43,356 nucleotides of DNA from Chara braunii (taxonomy: Eukaryota; Streptophyta; Charophyceae; Charales; Characeae). The stretch lies in assembly GCA_003427395.1 (NCBI GenBank), contig BFEA01000188.1, positions 354,809-398,164 of the forward strand. Direction: 5' to 3'. The position numbers and the translations under genes are program-made. This document shows, in pieces, positions 27,823 through 36,389 of this stretch (position 1 is its first letter; each line of letters begins with the position of its first letter). The notes under the pieces are model-generated. The model made no database searches. It saw only the letters and a list, made by a program, of their open reading frames with translations, and had not been told where the DNA came from.

Positions 27823-30800
27823 TCAGTTATGGGACACCTCCCACACTTTGAAGTCCTGACCCTCGAGGACGCAGACCCACGTCTTGGTCTCATCGCATGG
27901 TGGATCGAAGTGCCCCGGTCCAATCTTCATACACACTTTTTCATCGATACAAGCACCATAAACCTCCTTCTCTGCCTTTTGGATGCGAACGACACTCCTG
28001 CAATGGATTCCCTGTCTGCGTCGCAGGGCCAGCAGAATCCTGATTGGCTCTTTCAGATGGTTGGCAAACCAGTGGTCATAGAAAACGGTGGGCGTTCCAG
28101 GATGTGTGAGGATATAAGCGTACCCCAGCATCTCTCTGCCCTGTGGGAAGCGCCAATGGCCCTGAGTGGACCCGCTGTCATGGTTTTCAATGAAGGTTAC
28201 TGCCCGTGATGGCCACCAACCCACGACTCCCGGCGGCTTCCTCTCGCTGTCCGTTAATCTCCAGTACTCGCACTTCTCAATGGCCGTGTGCAAGATCCCT
28301 TTCGTCGTCACATCGAATGCCCCCGCGTTCCCCCCCGTCGCGTTCATCCAATCAATGATCCGCTGCCGATGTGCATCCTGGTTGTAGTCCATCTCGCCGT
28401 AGGTGTAACTGAGGGAGTCCCAGTACTCACCGACAGCAAACCAAGGGTTCGATCCCTCGATATACTCCTTGACATGACCCCCCCAGAATCCTCTGACAAA
28501 ATCCAATCTCCACCCGTCGTAGCCAATCTCCATCCTCAGCCATTGCAACCATTCCGTGATGTCTTTGCGCACAAAGCCCTGCGAGTGGTCTATGTTTGGT
28601 GCGGCATGAAAGCTGTCGCCGCTGCTTCGATTCCCTGCACCGTCGAAATGAGCGTCGTCGCACACGATAGCTCGGTTGTCCCAAGCCAGTTTCCCACCAA
28701 ACCGGTTCCACACGCCATTAGGCCCTTGGAAATGGGCACAGCGATGGTTGAGTACGGCATCCCCGAGGACCACCATGCCGACCTCATGCAGACGCTTTAC
28801 TACCCTTTTAAGCGCCTCCATGTCGCCGTACTTCGAGTTAAGATCGTAGAGATCACGCGGCATGTAACCCTCTGGGGAGATGGAATCAGTAGGGGGTGGG
28901 AGCCAGATGGCCGTGAAACCCCCCGATGCAATATCGGCGGCTTGTTCCGCGATGATGTTGTACCACCTGCCTGTCTTATGGGACTCCCAATTAAATCCTT
29001 GAAGGAGTATTTCTTTCCCAGATCCGGTTCCTGGACACGGCTGCCGGTCAGGAACAGACAAAGGCAAAGGTAAAGGTAAGACATTCTGTGGACTAGTCAA
29101 CGGCAAAGTAGTCGTTGGTTTGCTATCAGCCTGCTCCAGCTTTTGCTGTGATAAAGGCGCGGCTGGCGCAATTACTGTCGCCCGTCTGAAATTCTCGGAG
29201 GCCTCGGCAGCCAGCCGATCTATCTCTTGTAGCAGCTCCTCTGGACCTGGTCCGCTGGATGTAATCACTACTCGACTATTACTACTAACAGTACCTGCTG
29301 GGACTGCGCCTGTGCCCTTCGCACTTCGTGTGATCGCCGCTAAATTGACCTCCTCTTCTGCCACCTCAGTTGTCGAAGGAGAAGGAGAAGGAGAAGAAGG
29401 AGAAGGAGGAGAAGGAGGAGGAGAAGGAGGAGCAGGAGGTGCTATCGTTCCTGCGAAGTCCTCTCGTGTTGCTGAAGATGATGACACCACATTCGCTGCC
29501 GCAGGAGCGCCGTTCACACCGATCCCGCCTCCCTCGGCCATGTCTGCGATCGGGATCGGGAGAACCGGCTCCGCAACCTTGGCTTCTAGCCGTGCAATGT
29601 CGGTCTTCTTCCGATTCCGATCCCGATCCCGATCATCGGAGGCAGCGACCCCGCTGGTTGTTTGTCCGGGGGCCCCTGCTGCCGCACCTTCTTGACCACC
29701 ACCATGATCCTTTGGCCCCTTTGCTGCCGGAAGGGGCATTGAAAAGTCCTCCCCCTCCGCATCGAACCACGTGTTGCTGTCCACCTCCTTGAGCACGAAA
29801 CGCAACTCGGAAAAACCCCCGCCGACGTCCACCATGATCCAGCTCCCTTCCCCATCACCATCACACCCCTCGTCTCTCTTCATCACGGTCTGAACAGCCC
29901 TCTTCTTGTAGACAGTTGAGTTGGATGGCAAGAAGCGCTTCGCAGGGACAGTCCACTTGCTCTGCTCTTCTCCTCGCTTGACCAAACCCCAGTGGAGAAG
30001 GACGGGACCTGACAGGTCCGTTGACAACAACACCTTCACATCCCCTCCTTCAGCTAGGCCCACCATAGCCGAGAGACGATTGCCAATGTCCACCTCGTTC
30101 TCTAGATCGTGCGTTTCTTCCAGAAGACCGACGGCTCCGCCGTCGAGAAGACGAAGACCGCCCGCCGCATGAGCCGCCGCCGCCGGTGTTTTCCTCTCGT
30201 GCCGCTGCTCCAACAGGTCTGCCAAGTTGATGATGAAATTCCCACCCGCCTTGTCGTGCCATCTTCCTGTTTCTTCATCTTTGAGAACAAACGCAATGAC
30301 CTCCGGTGCGCCCTCCTCGGCAATTTCAAGGTCAACTCCAACACGCCCGCCTCCATGCTCCTCGCCGCCGTCGGAGACGGCGCCATAGCAGCTGCGCAGA
30401 GGCGTCCGCGCAGCATAGTCCTTGTACTTCACAGTTCCAGGCGGTCGGATCTTCTTCGGTGGCTGAGTCCACTGCCTCCCCGCCTCCTCACGGGTGGTCA
30501 CTCCCCAGTGCAGAAGGGCGCGATGGAGGACATCACACTCTACGGAGATGCGAATTCTGTGGAGGTTTTCCCACAACGCCACTTTCACCCAGAGCTTGCC
30601 ACGTACCTTCACTCGTCGAGTAAGTGCGTAGTCCTTCTGGAGGGTGGTCTGAACCTGGTCGTCTCCCGGCCACTCGATCTGACTCTGACCTGCAGGCTGG
30701 GTGTCAGCGAGCGCGGAGAGAACAATCAGCAACCCGTCGGCGGCGGAGGCGGCGGAGGCGGCGGCGCGGGGGGAGGTGGAATGATCCCCGCCATCATCGC

Positions 30801-30942
30801 TATGACCTCCGCTTCGTGCACCCCCTACTCCTCTCAGTCTGCCACCCAAATGAGGTAGGGTCACGAGACCCCCTGACCCCTTCTCGCATACGGCAGCGAA
30901 ATGAAGGTTGTTCGACCCGTACCTCTTGCTACCATTCCCCAT
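27823..30942 (-). CDS. AMY3: Plastid-type alpha-amylase (AMY3 class: two CBM45 + GH13)
   Basis: An endo-acting starch hydrolase (alpha-1,4 bonds), intact from the first in-frame ATG at 30942 to TGA at 27823: 1039 residues and no intron. The frame is open further upstream, but only a GTG is available there. Residues 1-50 are rich in G, S, R and K with few acids, suiting a plastid transit peptide. CBM45 modules lie at about 110-240 (LLHWGVTTREEAGRQW) and 300-405 (LLHWGLVKRGEEQSKW). A low-complexity Pro/Ser linker spans about 405-640. GH13 spans 641-1039 with nucleophile D814 in GWRLDFVRG, acid/base E839 in VGEYWDSL and D922 in FIENHDSGST. The order and motifs match Arabidopsis AMY3 (about 890 residues); the extra length is in the linker. 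The position of AMY3 Cys499 is Leu here, while the partner cysteine (C735, in NHRCAHF) is kept. Confidence 0.95.
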   Translation of the reverse strand: MGNGSKRYGSNNLHFAAVCEKGSGGLVTLPHLGGRLRGVGGARSGGHSDDGGDHSTSPRAAASAASAADGLLIVLSALADTQPAGQSQIEWPGDDQVQTTLQKDYALTRRVKVRGKLWVKVALWENLHRIRISVECDVLHRALLHWGVTTREEAGRQWTQPPKKIRPPGTVKYKDYAARTPLRSCYGAVSDGGEEHGGGRVGVDLEIAEEGAPEVIAFVLKDEETGRWHDKAGGNFIINLADLLEQRHERKTPAAAAHAAGGLRLLDGGAVGLLEETHDLENEVDIGNRLSAMVGLAEGGDVKVLLSTDLSGPVLLHWGLVKRGEEQSKWTVPAKRFLPSNSTVYKKRAVQTVMKRDEGCDGDGEGSWIMVDVGGGFSELRFVLKEVDSNTWFDAEGEDFSMPLPAAKGPKDHGGGQEGAAAGAPGQTTSGVAASDDRDRDRNRKKTDIARLEAKVAEPVLPIPIADMAEGGGIGVNGAPAAANVVSSSSATREDFAGTIAPPAPPSPPPSPPSPSSPSPSPSTTEVAEEEVNLAAITRSAKGTGAVPAGTVSSNSRVVITSSGPGPEELLQEIDRLAAEASENFRRATVIAPAAPLSQQKLEQADSKPTTTLPLTSPQNVLPLPLPLSVPDRQPCPGTGSGKEILLQGFNWESHKTGRWYNIIAEQAADIASGGFTAIWLPPPTDSISPEGYMPRDLYDLNSKYGDMEALKRVVKRLHEVGMVVLGDAVLNHRCAHFQGPNGVWNRFGGKLAWDNRAIVCDDAHFDGAGNRSSGDSFHAAPNIDHSQGFVRKDITEWLQWLRMEIGYDGWRLDFVRGFWGGHVKEYIEGSNPWFAVGEYWDSLSYTYGEMDYNQDAHRQRIIDWMNATGGNAGAFDVTTKGILHTAIEKCEYWRLTDSERKPPGVVGWWPSRAVTFIENHDSGSTQGHWRFPQGREMLGYAYILTHPGTPTVFYDHWFANHLKEPIRILLALRRRQGIHCRSVVRIQKAEKEVYGACIDEKVCMKIGPGHFDPPCDETKTWVCVLEGQDFKVWEVSHN

Positions 30943-31059
30943 GATGGCCTTCGAGTTCACCCTGCAGATCCCTGACCGACATACTCCAGCACCTCGACAT
31001 TCAACGCTGCCGAGCGCCGCTACTCGGAGCCGCTGCCCGCGGATCCGGGGAATACTCCA

Positions 31060-31245
31060 ATCCAAATCTCTTCGGCCTCTCCTTCCCAAGCCACACCACA
31101 GACCTTCGCCTTCAAGTTCTGCATGGAGTGGCTCCCACCGGTGCCACTCCTCATCCAAATGTCTTCGATCTCTCCTTCCCAAGCCACACCACACACCTTC
31201 GCCTTCAAGTTCTGCGTGGAGTGGCTCCCACCGGTGCCTCTCCTC
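31060..31245. repeat. 93-bp tandem duplication upstream of the amylase
   Basis: CCTTCCCAAGCCACACCACA and its surroundings occur at 31081 and again at 31174, 93 bp apart, with four to eight differences. The length is a multiple of three, so ORFs on both strands run through it. One minus-strand frame repeats QNLKAKVCGVAWEGE. It lies about 120-300 bases before the amylase ATG, in its likely 5' UTR or promoter. Confidence 0.85.
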
Positions 31246-31269
31246 TCAAAAAACACACCCGATTAGCCC

Positions 31270-31328
31270 CGATCGTCCGTCCGATCTGTCAACCTCGCTC
31301 GGCAGTGAAATAGCAGATCGGACGATCG
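31270..31328. repeat. Inverted repeat upstream of the amylase
   Basis: CGATCGTCCGTCCGATCTG at 31270-31288 pairs with CAGATCGGACGATCG at 31314-31328, with a 4-base interruption in the left arm and a 25-base loop. It may be a small transposon relic or a protein-binding palindrome. Confidence 0.6.
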
Positions 31329-31331
31329 TCA

Positions 31332-31495
31332 CTAACCATAGGTAAAGTGAAAAGGGAGTCATCACAACATTGGCATCAAGTAACTCAGCATTAACTAAGC
31401 ATTAACTAAGCATTAACTAAGCATTAACTAAGAATTAGCTAAGAATTAACTTTTTCCTTTCACTACTCCACACTGCTTTACCAACCTATGGTTAG
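31332..31495. repeat. Inverted-repeat element with 11-bp tandem repeats
   Basis: CTAACCATAGGT at 31332-31343 is inverted at 31484-31495. The next bases also match with insertions in the right arm (TAAAG, GTGAAA). Between the arms CATTAACTAAG (11 bp) is repeated four to five times at 31389-31450, decaying to AATTAGCTAAG. It looks like a small non-autonomous element in the amylase promoter. No target duplication was found. Confidence 0.6.
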
Positions 31496-31908
31496 TTCCG
31501 CAGTTCGTTGGGCTACCGTTTCAAGAACATCGCCACCAACGGACCCCCCAAAAGCCCCTTCCCATCCCCATCGACCCCGTCGGACTTCTCCTCCTCCAGA
31601 GAATGAAACCGATTCCCTTTGCCATCAAGCGCAGTGGGTGAACCGGCGACAATCGCATCGACCGCCACCGCCACCGCCACCGCCGCCGCCGCCGCCACGT
31701 CTGCACCGGGGCGGCAGCCAGGCGCAGCGAACGTCTCCTAATTTCTTTAAGTGTTGATTACGCAACGGATTCGATCCTGGGATCTGCTAACACCACAAGG
31801 TTAAAACAGTTACTCTCAATCCTGAAATCCTCCGTGGTTCCAACCCAGGAGCCTCGAAGTCATACCGCACTCATGCACCACAAATCGATTCTCACAAAAT
31901 GATGGTGG

Positions 31909-31951
<43 letters not shown>

Positions 31952-32458
31952 AGAGGAGGGAGACCGCGGTAAGTGAAAAGGAACGAGATGGGCGTTGGAA
32001 TGCAACAGCCTCCGCCCACCCCATGGGGAATGCGATTGACAGTAGAAGAGCGAAATTCAATACCTCCGACTTGCGCAGAAAGCAGTACTATTAATGCCGA
32101 TTTGTTGTGGTCAGGGACGGACAGGGGAAGGGCAGCCGCGCTCCACCGCCACAACAGCCGCGCTTACCGCACGCCACGTGCGGACAAGCCGTGGCCGCGG
32201 ACTGCGACAGTCATTGGCTCACCCGCGCAGGGGCGCGGTGATGGCTAACACAGCCTGGCCACATGACACTGATGACAGCCTCCCGTAGACAGGACGCTCA
32301 CACCAGAGGCAATCGATCTGGAAGAATCCTGCGCGAAGACCTGCTCACCTCTGCCAGCGCTGTCCCGGAATAGGCCATCTCACTTTGGGCCTGGCTCCAC
32401 GAACACGAAACGACACGGCAAAAGAACGAGTGCATCTCATCCACCAAAATGGCAAGAT
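31496..32458. other. No gene recognised; GCC-repeat and (AG)n tracts
   Basis: A CCGCCACCG-type tract at 31665-31695 gives polyproline or polyalanine ORFs on either strand. A minus-strand frame from 31698 (MAAAAAVAVAVAV...) is 61 codons long and could be imagined as an upstream exon, but nothing supports splicing. An AG microsatellite lies at 31913-31948. A G-box core CACGTG lies near 32177. Confidence 0.4.
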
Positions 32459-32461
32459 TCA

Positions 32462-32633
32462 GGGCTTCGCCGCAACACTGTAGAAACGAAAAACGAACGA
32501 ATGCATCTAACTGCGAAGAAGGGCAAAGACACATCCGTTACTATGAATAGCAATGGACGCATCTTACCACTTTCTGCAGCAGATGCGTTCGTTCTCTTTT
32601 CGTTTTTCGACAGTGGTGTGGGTGGCGAGGTCC
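32462..32633. mobile_element. MITE, GGGCYTCGCC family, TSD TCA
   Basis: The left end GGGCTTCGCCGCAACACTGT and the reverse-complemented right end GGACCTCGCCACCCACACCA are inverted repeats. They continue as GAAACGAAAAACGAACGAATG against CGAAAAACGAAAAGAGAACG. TCA is present at both flanks (32459-32461 and 32634-32636). The ends and a 3-bp duplication resemble PIF/Harbinger-type MITEs. Confidence 0.65.
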
Positions 32634-33113
32634 TCATTCGTCACTATATGGGCGTGGGCGTCGCTCCACTACTCTCGACATGCACAAAGGACAAAAAACA
32701 TGGCGGTGAATCTTTCCATGTTCTAGCACAAGATTCAATCTCGTTTCGCACATTTCGAGAAGAATATAGCTTAGTTTAAAAATACCAATTAAAACTGGAC
32801 CGAGGCCCTAGGAATAGTAAAACGAATGAATCTAGTCATTCGATGCTATTTTTAGTAACGGATGAATCTTTCGAGTTTCTGTGGGAAGAGCCTCTTGGCT
32901 TCTGTCGTTTCGTTAGCCATGTGGCCAGGCCTTCGGTGGAGGCATGCCAAGGGACGGAGACCAGTGATTACCCCCGCGGTGTCAACAGTGTTTTTCCCTT
33001 TTTTTATTTAAAAAAAAAAGGCGACGGCCTTGAGATATCATCATTGAGCTTACCAGCCCCAGCAATTCCGAAATATTTGGTTTTAGGGCATGGTTCAACA
33101 CCACTAGAGAACC

Positions 33114-33608
33114 CTACAGTCTTCCCCCGAATACAACGTACGGTCGTTATAGCTGAATTTGGTGTATCTTTTCAGTCTAAGGGCCTCGCCACACCACTCT
33201 TGAAGACTGTTTTTCAAGAGTTGCTGCATCGCCACACAGCCACTTGACACTTGGGGCAGTCAAGAGCTGTCAGAGTGGCTCTTGAAACCCTTTCAAGAGC
33301 AGCTCTGGAAAGAAAGGAAACCCCAGCCTGCAACTCGTGCATTTCCAAGCGTCCTTGCCCGAGCCCTTGAGGGACTCTCGATTTTCAAGAGTTGTCAGGC
33401 CGTTATCCTGACTCCATTCGAAAAAAACAAAGCTGTATGACTGTCGCCCTTTCGAGAGTGCTGTGTGGCGAGGGGCCGAAAACTCTTGAAGACCCAACTC
33501 TTGAGAACTTCTGACAGCTCTTGAAAATTTCCCCGTTTCGAGAGTGGTGTGGCGAGGCCCTAAATTCAGCTATAATGACCGTACGTTGTATTCGGGGGAA
33601 GACTGTAG
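33114..33608. repeat. 47-bp near-perfect hairpin split by a MITE
   Basis: The arm 33114-33160 (CTACAGTCTTCCCCCGAATA and on) pairs with 33562-33608 with a single mismatch. Removing the MITE at 33181-33560 and one TAA leaves an 18-nt loop (GGTGTATCTTTTCAGTCT), so the ancestral structure was a compact hairpin of about 112 nt. It sits within the larger element at 33086-34043. Confidence 0.8.
33181..33560. mobile_element. MITE, GGGCCTCGCCACAC family, TSD TAA
   Basis: The left end is GGGCCTCGCCACACCACTCT. The reverse-complemented right end is the same 20 bases, and both continue with (T/C)GAA. TAA is duplicated at 33178-33180 and 33561-33563, as expected for PIF/Harbinger. The interior has further CTCTTGAA/TTCAAGAG inverted copies. 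It inserted into the loop of a pre-existing hairpin. Confidence 0.82.
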
Positions 33609-34046
33609 AGTCTCAAGTGTGCCCTAACCCGAAAATCGTGATTAAAAACTACTTACTGCAATCTTCATTCCATGTGCACTTCACAAAATACTCGAAACGG
33701 CTGCACTTGAAACCGAACTCCAGGGCTTGACCAATCCTGGACCAGGATTGCCTTTTGGAAAAAAGAAAAAACAAGAAAAAGCCCCACTTGGAGTGCTGGC
33801 CGTATCTGCTGGCACTTGAACTCAAGGCTCCCCCGAGAGGTACCTTGAGCTGCGAATTTGCCCCCGCGGCACTTGAGTTTTGAGGGCTAGCACTAGAGTG
33901 TTGAGGCTAGCACTAGACTGTTGAGGGCTAGCACTAGAGAGCCGGAAAGTAGAAACAACTACGCGTCCAGGTTAGGGTTAGGGTTGGGTAGAACGAAGAA
34001 TTTTCCTTCAACCCTTGAGTTCAAGTGGTGTAGAACCAGGCCCTTA

Positions 34047-34169
34047 GGGCCTCGCCACAGGCTGTCGAAATGTGCAAAACGAGAACGAACTTGCCGCTAG
34101 ACCATGGCCAGATGCGCCTGGCACATTTTTGTCGTTTTCAAGTTTTCGAAAGCCTGTGTGGCGAGGCCC
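34047..34169. mobile_element. MITE, GGGCCTCGCCACA family, TSD TTA
   Basis: At 123 bp this is the shortest family member. Its ends GGGCCTCGCCACAGGCTGTC and (reverse-complemented) GGGCCTCGCCACACAGGCTT pair along most of their length, then TCGAAA with TCGAAA. TTA lies at 34044-34046 and 34170-34172. Its left TTA is also the right duplication of the element ending at 34043, so one inserted flush against the other. Confidence 0.82.
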
Positions 34170-34391
34170 TTACTCATCAATTTCCATCGTCTGGATTTGA
34201 ACACAGGTTTCAACAGTTCATGGGTGCACCCACTGAGGGCATACTCACACTAGCAGGTACAATCGCAAATTATATGTGAGCCAATTTGCGATTCTACGGC
34301 ACTTCCCAGTCACACAGCACACCCGTATACGTCGCAAAACAGAAAGGACACAGTCTCTACCTGCTTTAGGAATGCAATTATACGGGCCGAG

Positions 34392-34545
34392 GGGTCACAC
34401 AGCACGATGCATAAAAATCCATCCCTTTTCCCGTTTTTTTCTTTTCTTTTCTTACGAGAGCTGCCCACCAAACATCGATTTCTTTTTTTTTGGTTTCAGA
34501 AAGAACAAGGTCTCGTGAAAACGCGATACGTGGCCTGTGTGACCC
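34392..34545. mobile_element. Small inverted-repeat element, GGGTCACACAG ends
   Basis: GGGTCACACAGCACGATGC at the left matches the reverse complement of the right end, GGGTCACACAGGCCACGTAT. No flanking duplication was found. GGTCACAC(A/G)GG(T/C) also occurs at 35607 and 35831, suggesting a local family. Confidence 0.5.
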
Positions 34546-35435
34546 AAAAAATCACCTATAATTTATGATTTTACAGACTAGTCTCTTCAGATTAACGAGT
34601 CTTTTCCCTTCTGGATCGTCCCTGTGTCAGTATGTCTGGAGCCATGACCAGTATGTTGCTCTCCATGACCAGCTGGGGCAAGGAGCCAGGGGGAGAAGCA
34701 TAGCCTACCTTCTGCAGTAATGTTCACTAGTCTGGACTCCCTCCCCCAGGTGTCCCAAAACCATTTCCTGACTTCAGAGTACCTGCCTCTGTTTAGTCCG
34801 TGAAGCCAATCACTCCGAATCGTGATTCTTTTTTTTTTTTTTTTTTTTCGAGTCCAGGGTGTTGTAGAGGCCAGTCCGTGTGTGCACAGTGATCACCTGG
34901 GACTGTGAGCCGTGGATGTCCTGGAATATGAGACAACCTCCCAACCCATCCTCACGTCAATACTCCTAGCGCACCCGCTATCCCACTATTCTACCTCAGT
35001 GTGACCAGCACTCAGGACCATTGCCCTACCAACGGGCAGGCAACTTGGACCGAACAGCAGTGATAGGCACCAGGGCTGATAGATTGCCCAGCCCTGATGG
35101 AAGCGGAAGCAGACGAACCTTGTCCAACCGGAACTTCAGACGCCAGGCCCAGACAATGAACTACAGGCCCATATCTGTTGAGTAACTGTGTTCTTGATGG
35201 CATTGTCGGTTTTGAATTTCTTACGGAAAGTTTGCTGAGGTTCCAAAACTGGTCCAGCCACTTGGGCCTCCCTCTACTACTACTCAACACTCTATATGAA
35301 TTGGGACACCTTTCTGCACCAGGTGTGTTTGGAGTGCAACATCTGGAATGTATAGGGACGGCTATGAGGACGAGATGCATATAGAGTTTCTCATAGTGGA
35401 GGGAGGACTCTGGTTCTCACAAATAGTTCAAAGGT

Positions 35436-35835
35436 GCCAGTGAACAGATGCAACAGCTGTCAGGTCAGATCTCCCTGCCAAGATGGTAGAAGGGAGGTGG
35501 TCCTGAGTGGTAGACACTGAGGGCATGCTCACATTAGCACATAAAACAGCAAACTTTGGGTTGGCTATTTTGGCTATTATAGGGCAGCACCGACTGGTCA
35601 CACGGGTCTCCTCCATATAGCACAAAACAGAACAGGCACACCCACTACCAATCACCCAAATGTGGTGCAGCCACAACAGATGCAAGAACTGTCAGGTCAG
35701 GTCACCCTGCCACAATAGTAGAAGGGAGGTGGTACTGAGTGGTAGACACTGAGGGCATCCTCACACTAGCACATAAAACAGCAAATTTAGGGTTGGCTAT
35801 TTCGCTATTATAGAGCACCGCCTGGTCACACAGGT

Positions 35836-35836
<1 letters not shown>
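35436..35836. repeat. 232-bp tandem duplication
   Basis: ACAGATGCAA...CTGTCAGGTCAG begins at 35444 and 35676, and GAGGGCATSCTCACA at 35519 and 35751, a constant 232-bp spacing. A third, more distant relative of the GAGGGCATACTCACACTAGC part lies at 34236. The second unit ends at a long T-run. Confidence 0.8.
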
Positions 35837-35837
<1 letters not shown>

Positions 35838-35868
<31 letters not shown>

Positions 35869-36010
35869 AAAAAAAGCTCTATTGGTGGGGAGCAGCACCT
35901 GCTGGAAACCGGGTCCAGCATCCCATAGATACAACCATATCCTCACAAATTGGCACCAACTGGGAACCGGGCCCAGCGTCCCATAACGAGTATGTTCAGA
36001 TAAGTCATCA
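35838..36010 (-). mobile_element. Poly(A)-tailed retroposon, minus strand
   Basis: A run of about 27 T at 35838-35864 is a poly(A) tail on the minus strand. Upstream of it on that strand, AACCGGGYCCAGCRTCCCATA (plus-strand reading) is repeated at 35908 and 35957. The layout fits a SINE or other retroposed RNA. The 5' end and target duplication were not determined. Confidence 0.4.
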
Positions 36011-36389
36011 GAAAATTCCATGCAAATGAGACTAGGAACTACTAGAAATCTAATTGGCCAAAATTTTCGAACATTCGACAAGCTTTAGAAAAATATAAGG
36101 GCGGGAGGGACAAGACTAGAACACGTACCAGAGCTCACTTGATCTCATACCCCCCTTCTGCTAGGGTGACAGGGCACCACAATTCTCCCCAGTACCGATC
36201 AACCTAGCTCTGACGGACAGGAAATGCCTTCCTCCCTCGACAAATCCCTTAGCGGCAAGCCCCTAAACAGGTTACACGGTCAATACCCCGGTGCCAACTT
36301 CGTCGGACGATCTGGTTATGCCTTCCACCCTCGGCATAAAATCACAGGCCTCAAGCTCCCCCCGGGCCGGCCTGTGTCGTCCCAGCATC

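Larger units (their letters stand above)
33086..34043. mobile_element. MITE-like element, TSD TTA, hosting a nested MITE
   Basis: The left end GGGCATGGTTCAACACCACT and the reverse-complemented right end GGGCCTGGTTCTACACCACT match at 18 of 20 bases. TTA flanks both sides (33083-33085 and 34044-34046). The interior holds a long hairpin with another MITE inserted in it, GAGGGCTAGCACTAGAG-type triplicates at 33878-33940, and GGTTAGGGTTAGGGTT, a telomere-like stretch, at 33969-33984. No ORF is of note. Confidence 0.6.

Noticed and set aside
28288-30858. Long plus-strand ORFs opposite the amylase gene (for example 28288-29073 and 30109-30858)
   Set aside because: They are antisense shadows of a GC-rich coding sequence and show no domain of their own.
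30943-31194. Extension of the amylase reading frame upstream to give about 1123 residues
   Set aside because: The upstream codon is GTG, not ATG, and the added residues come from the 93-bp tandem duplication. The first in-frame ATG is at 30942 and is followed by a transit-like sequence.
31513-31698. Upstream exon coding an alanine/valine-rich leader for the amylase
   Set aside because: It is a translation of a GCC/GCCACC simple repeat. No splice pair was evident and the gene already has its own N-terminus.
33969-33984. Telomere or interstitial telomeric array
   Set aside because: Only two units (GTTAGGGTTAGGGTT) inside a MITE, and not the plant-type TTTAGGG.
35012-35380. 122-codon minus-strand ORF
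   Set aside because: No recognisable motif, composition like the surrounding non-coding sequence, and no supporting context.
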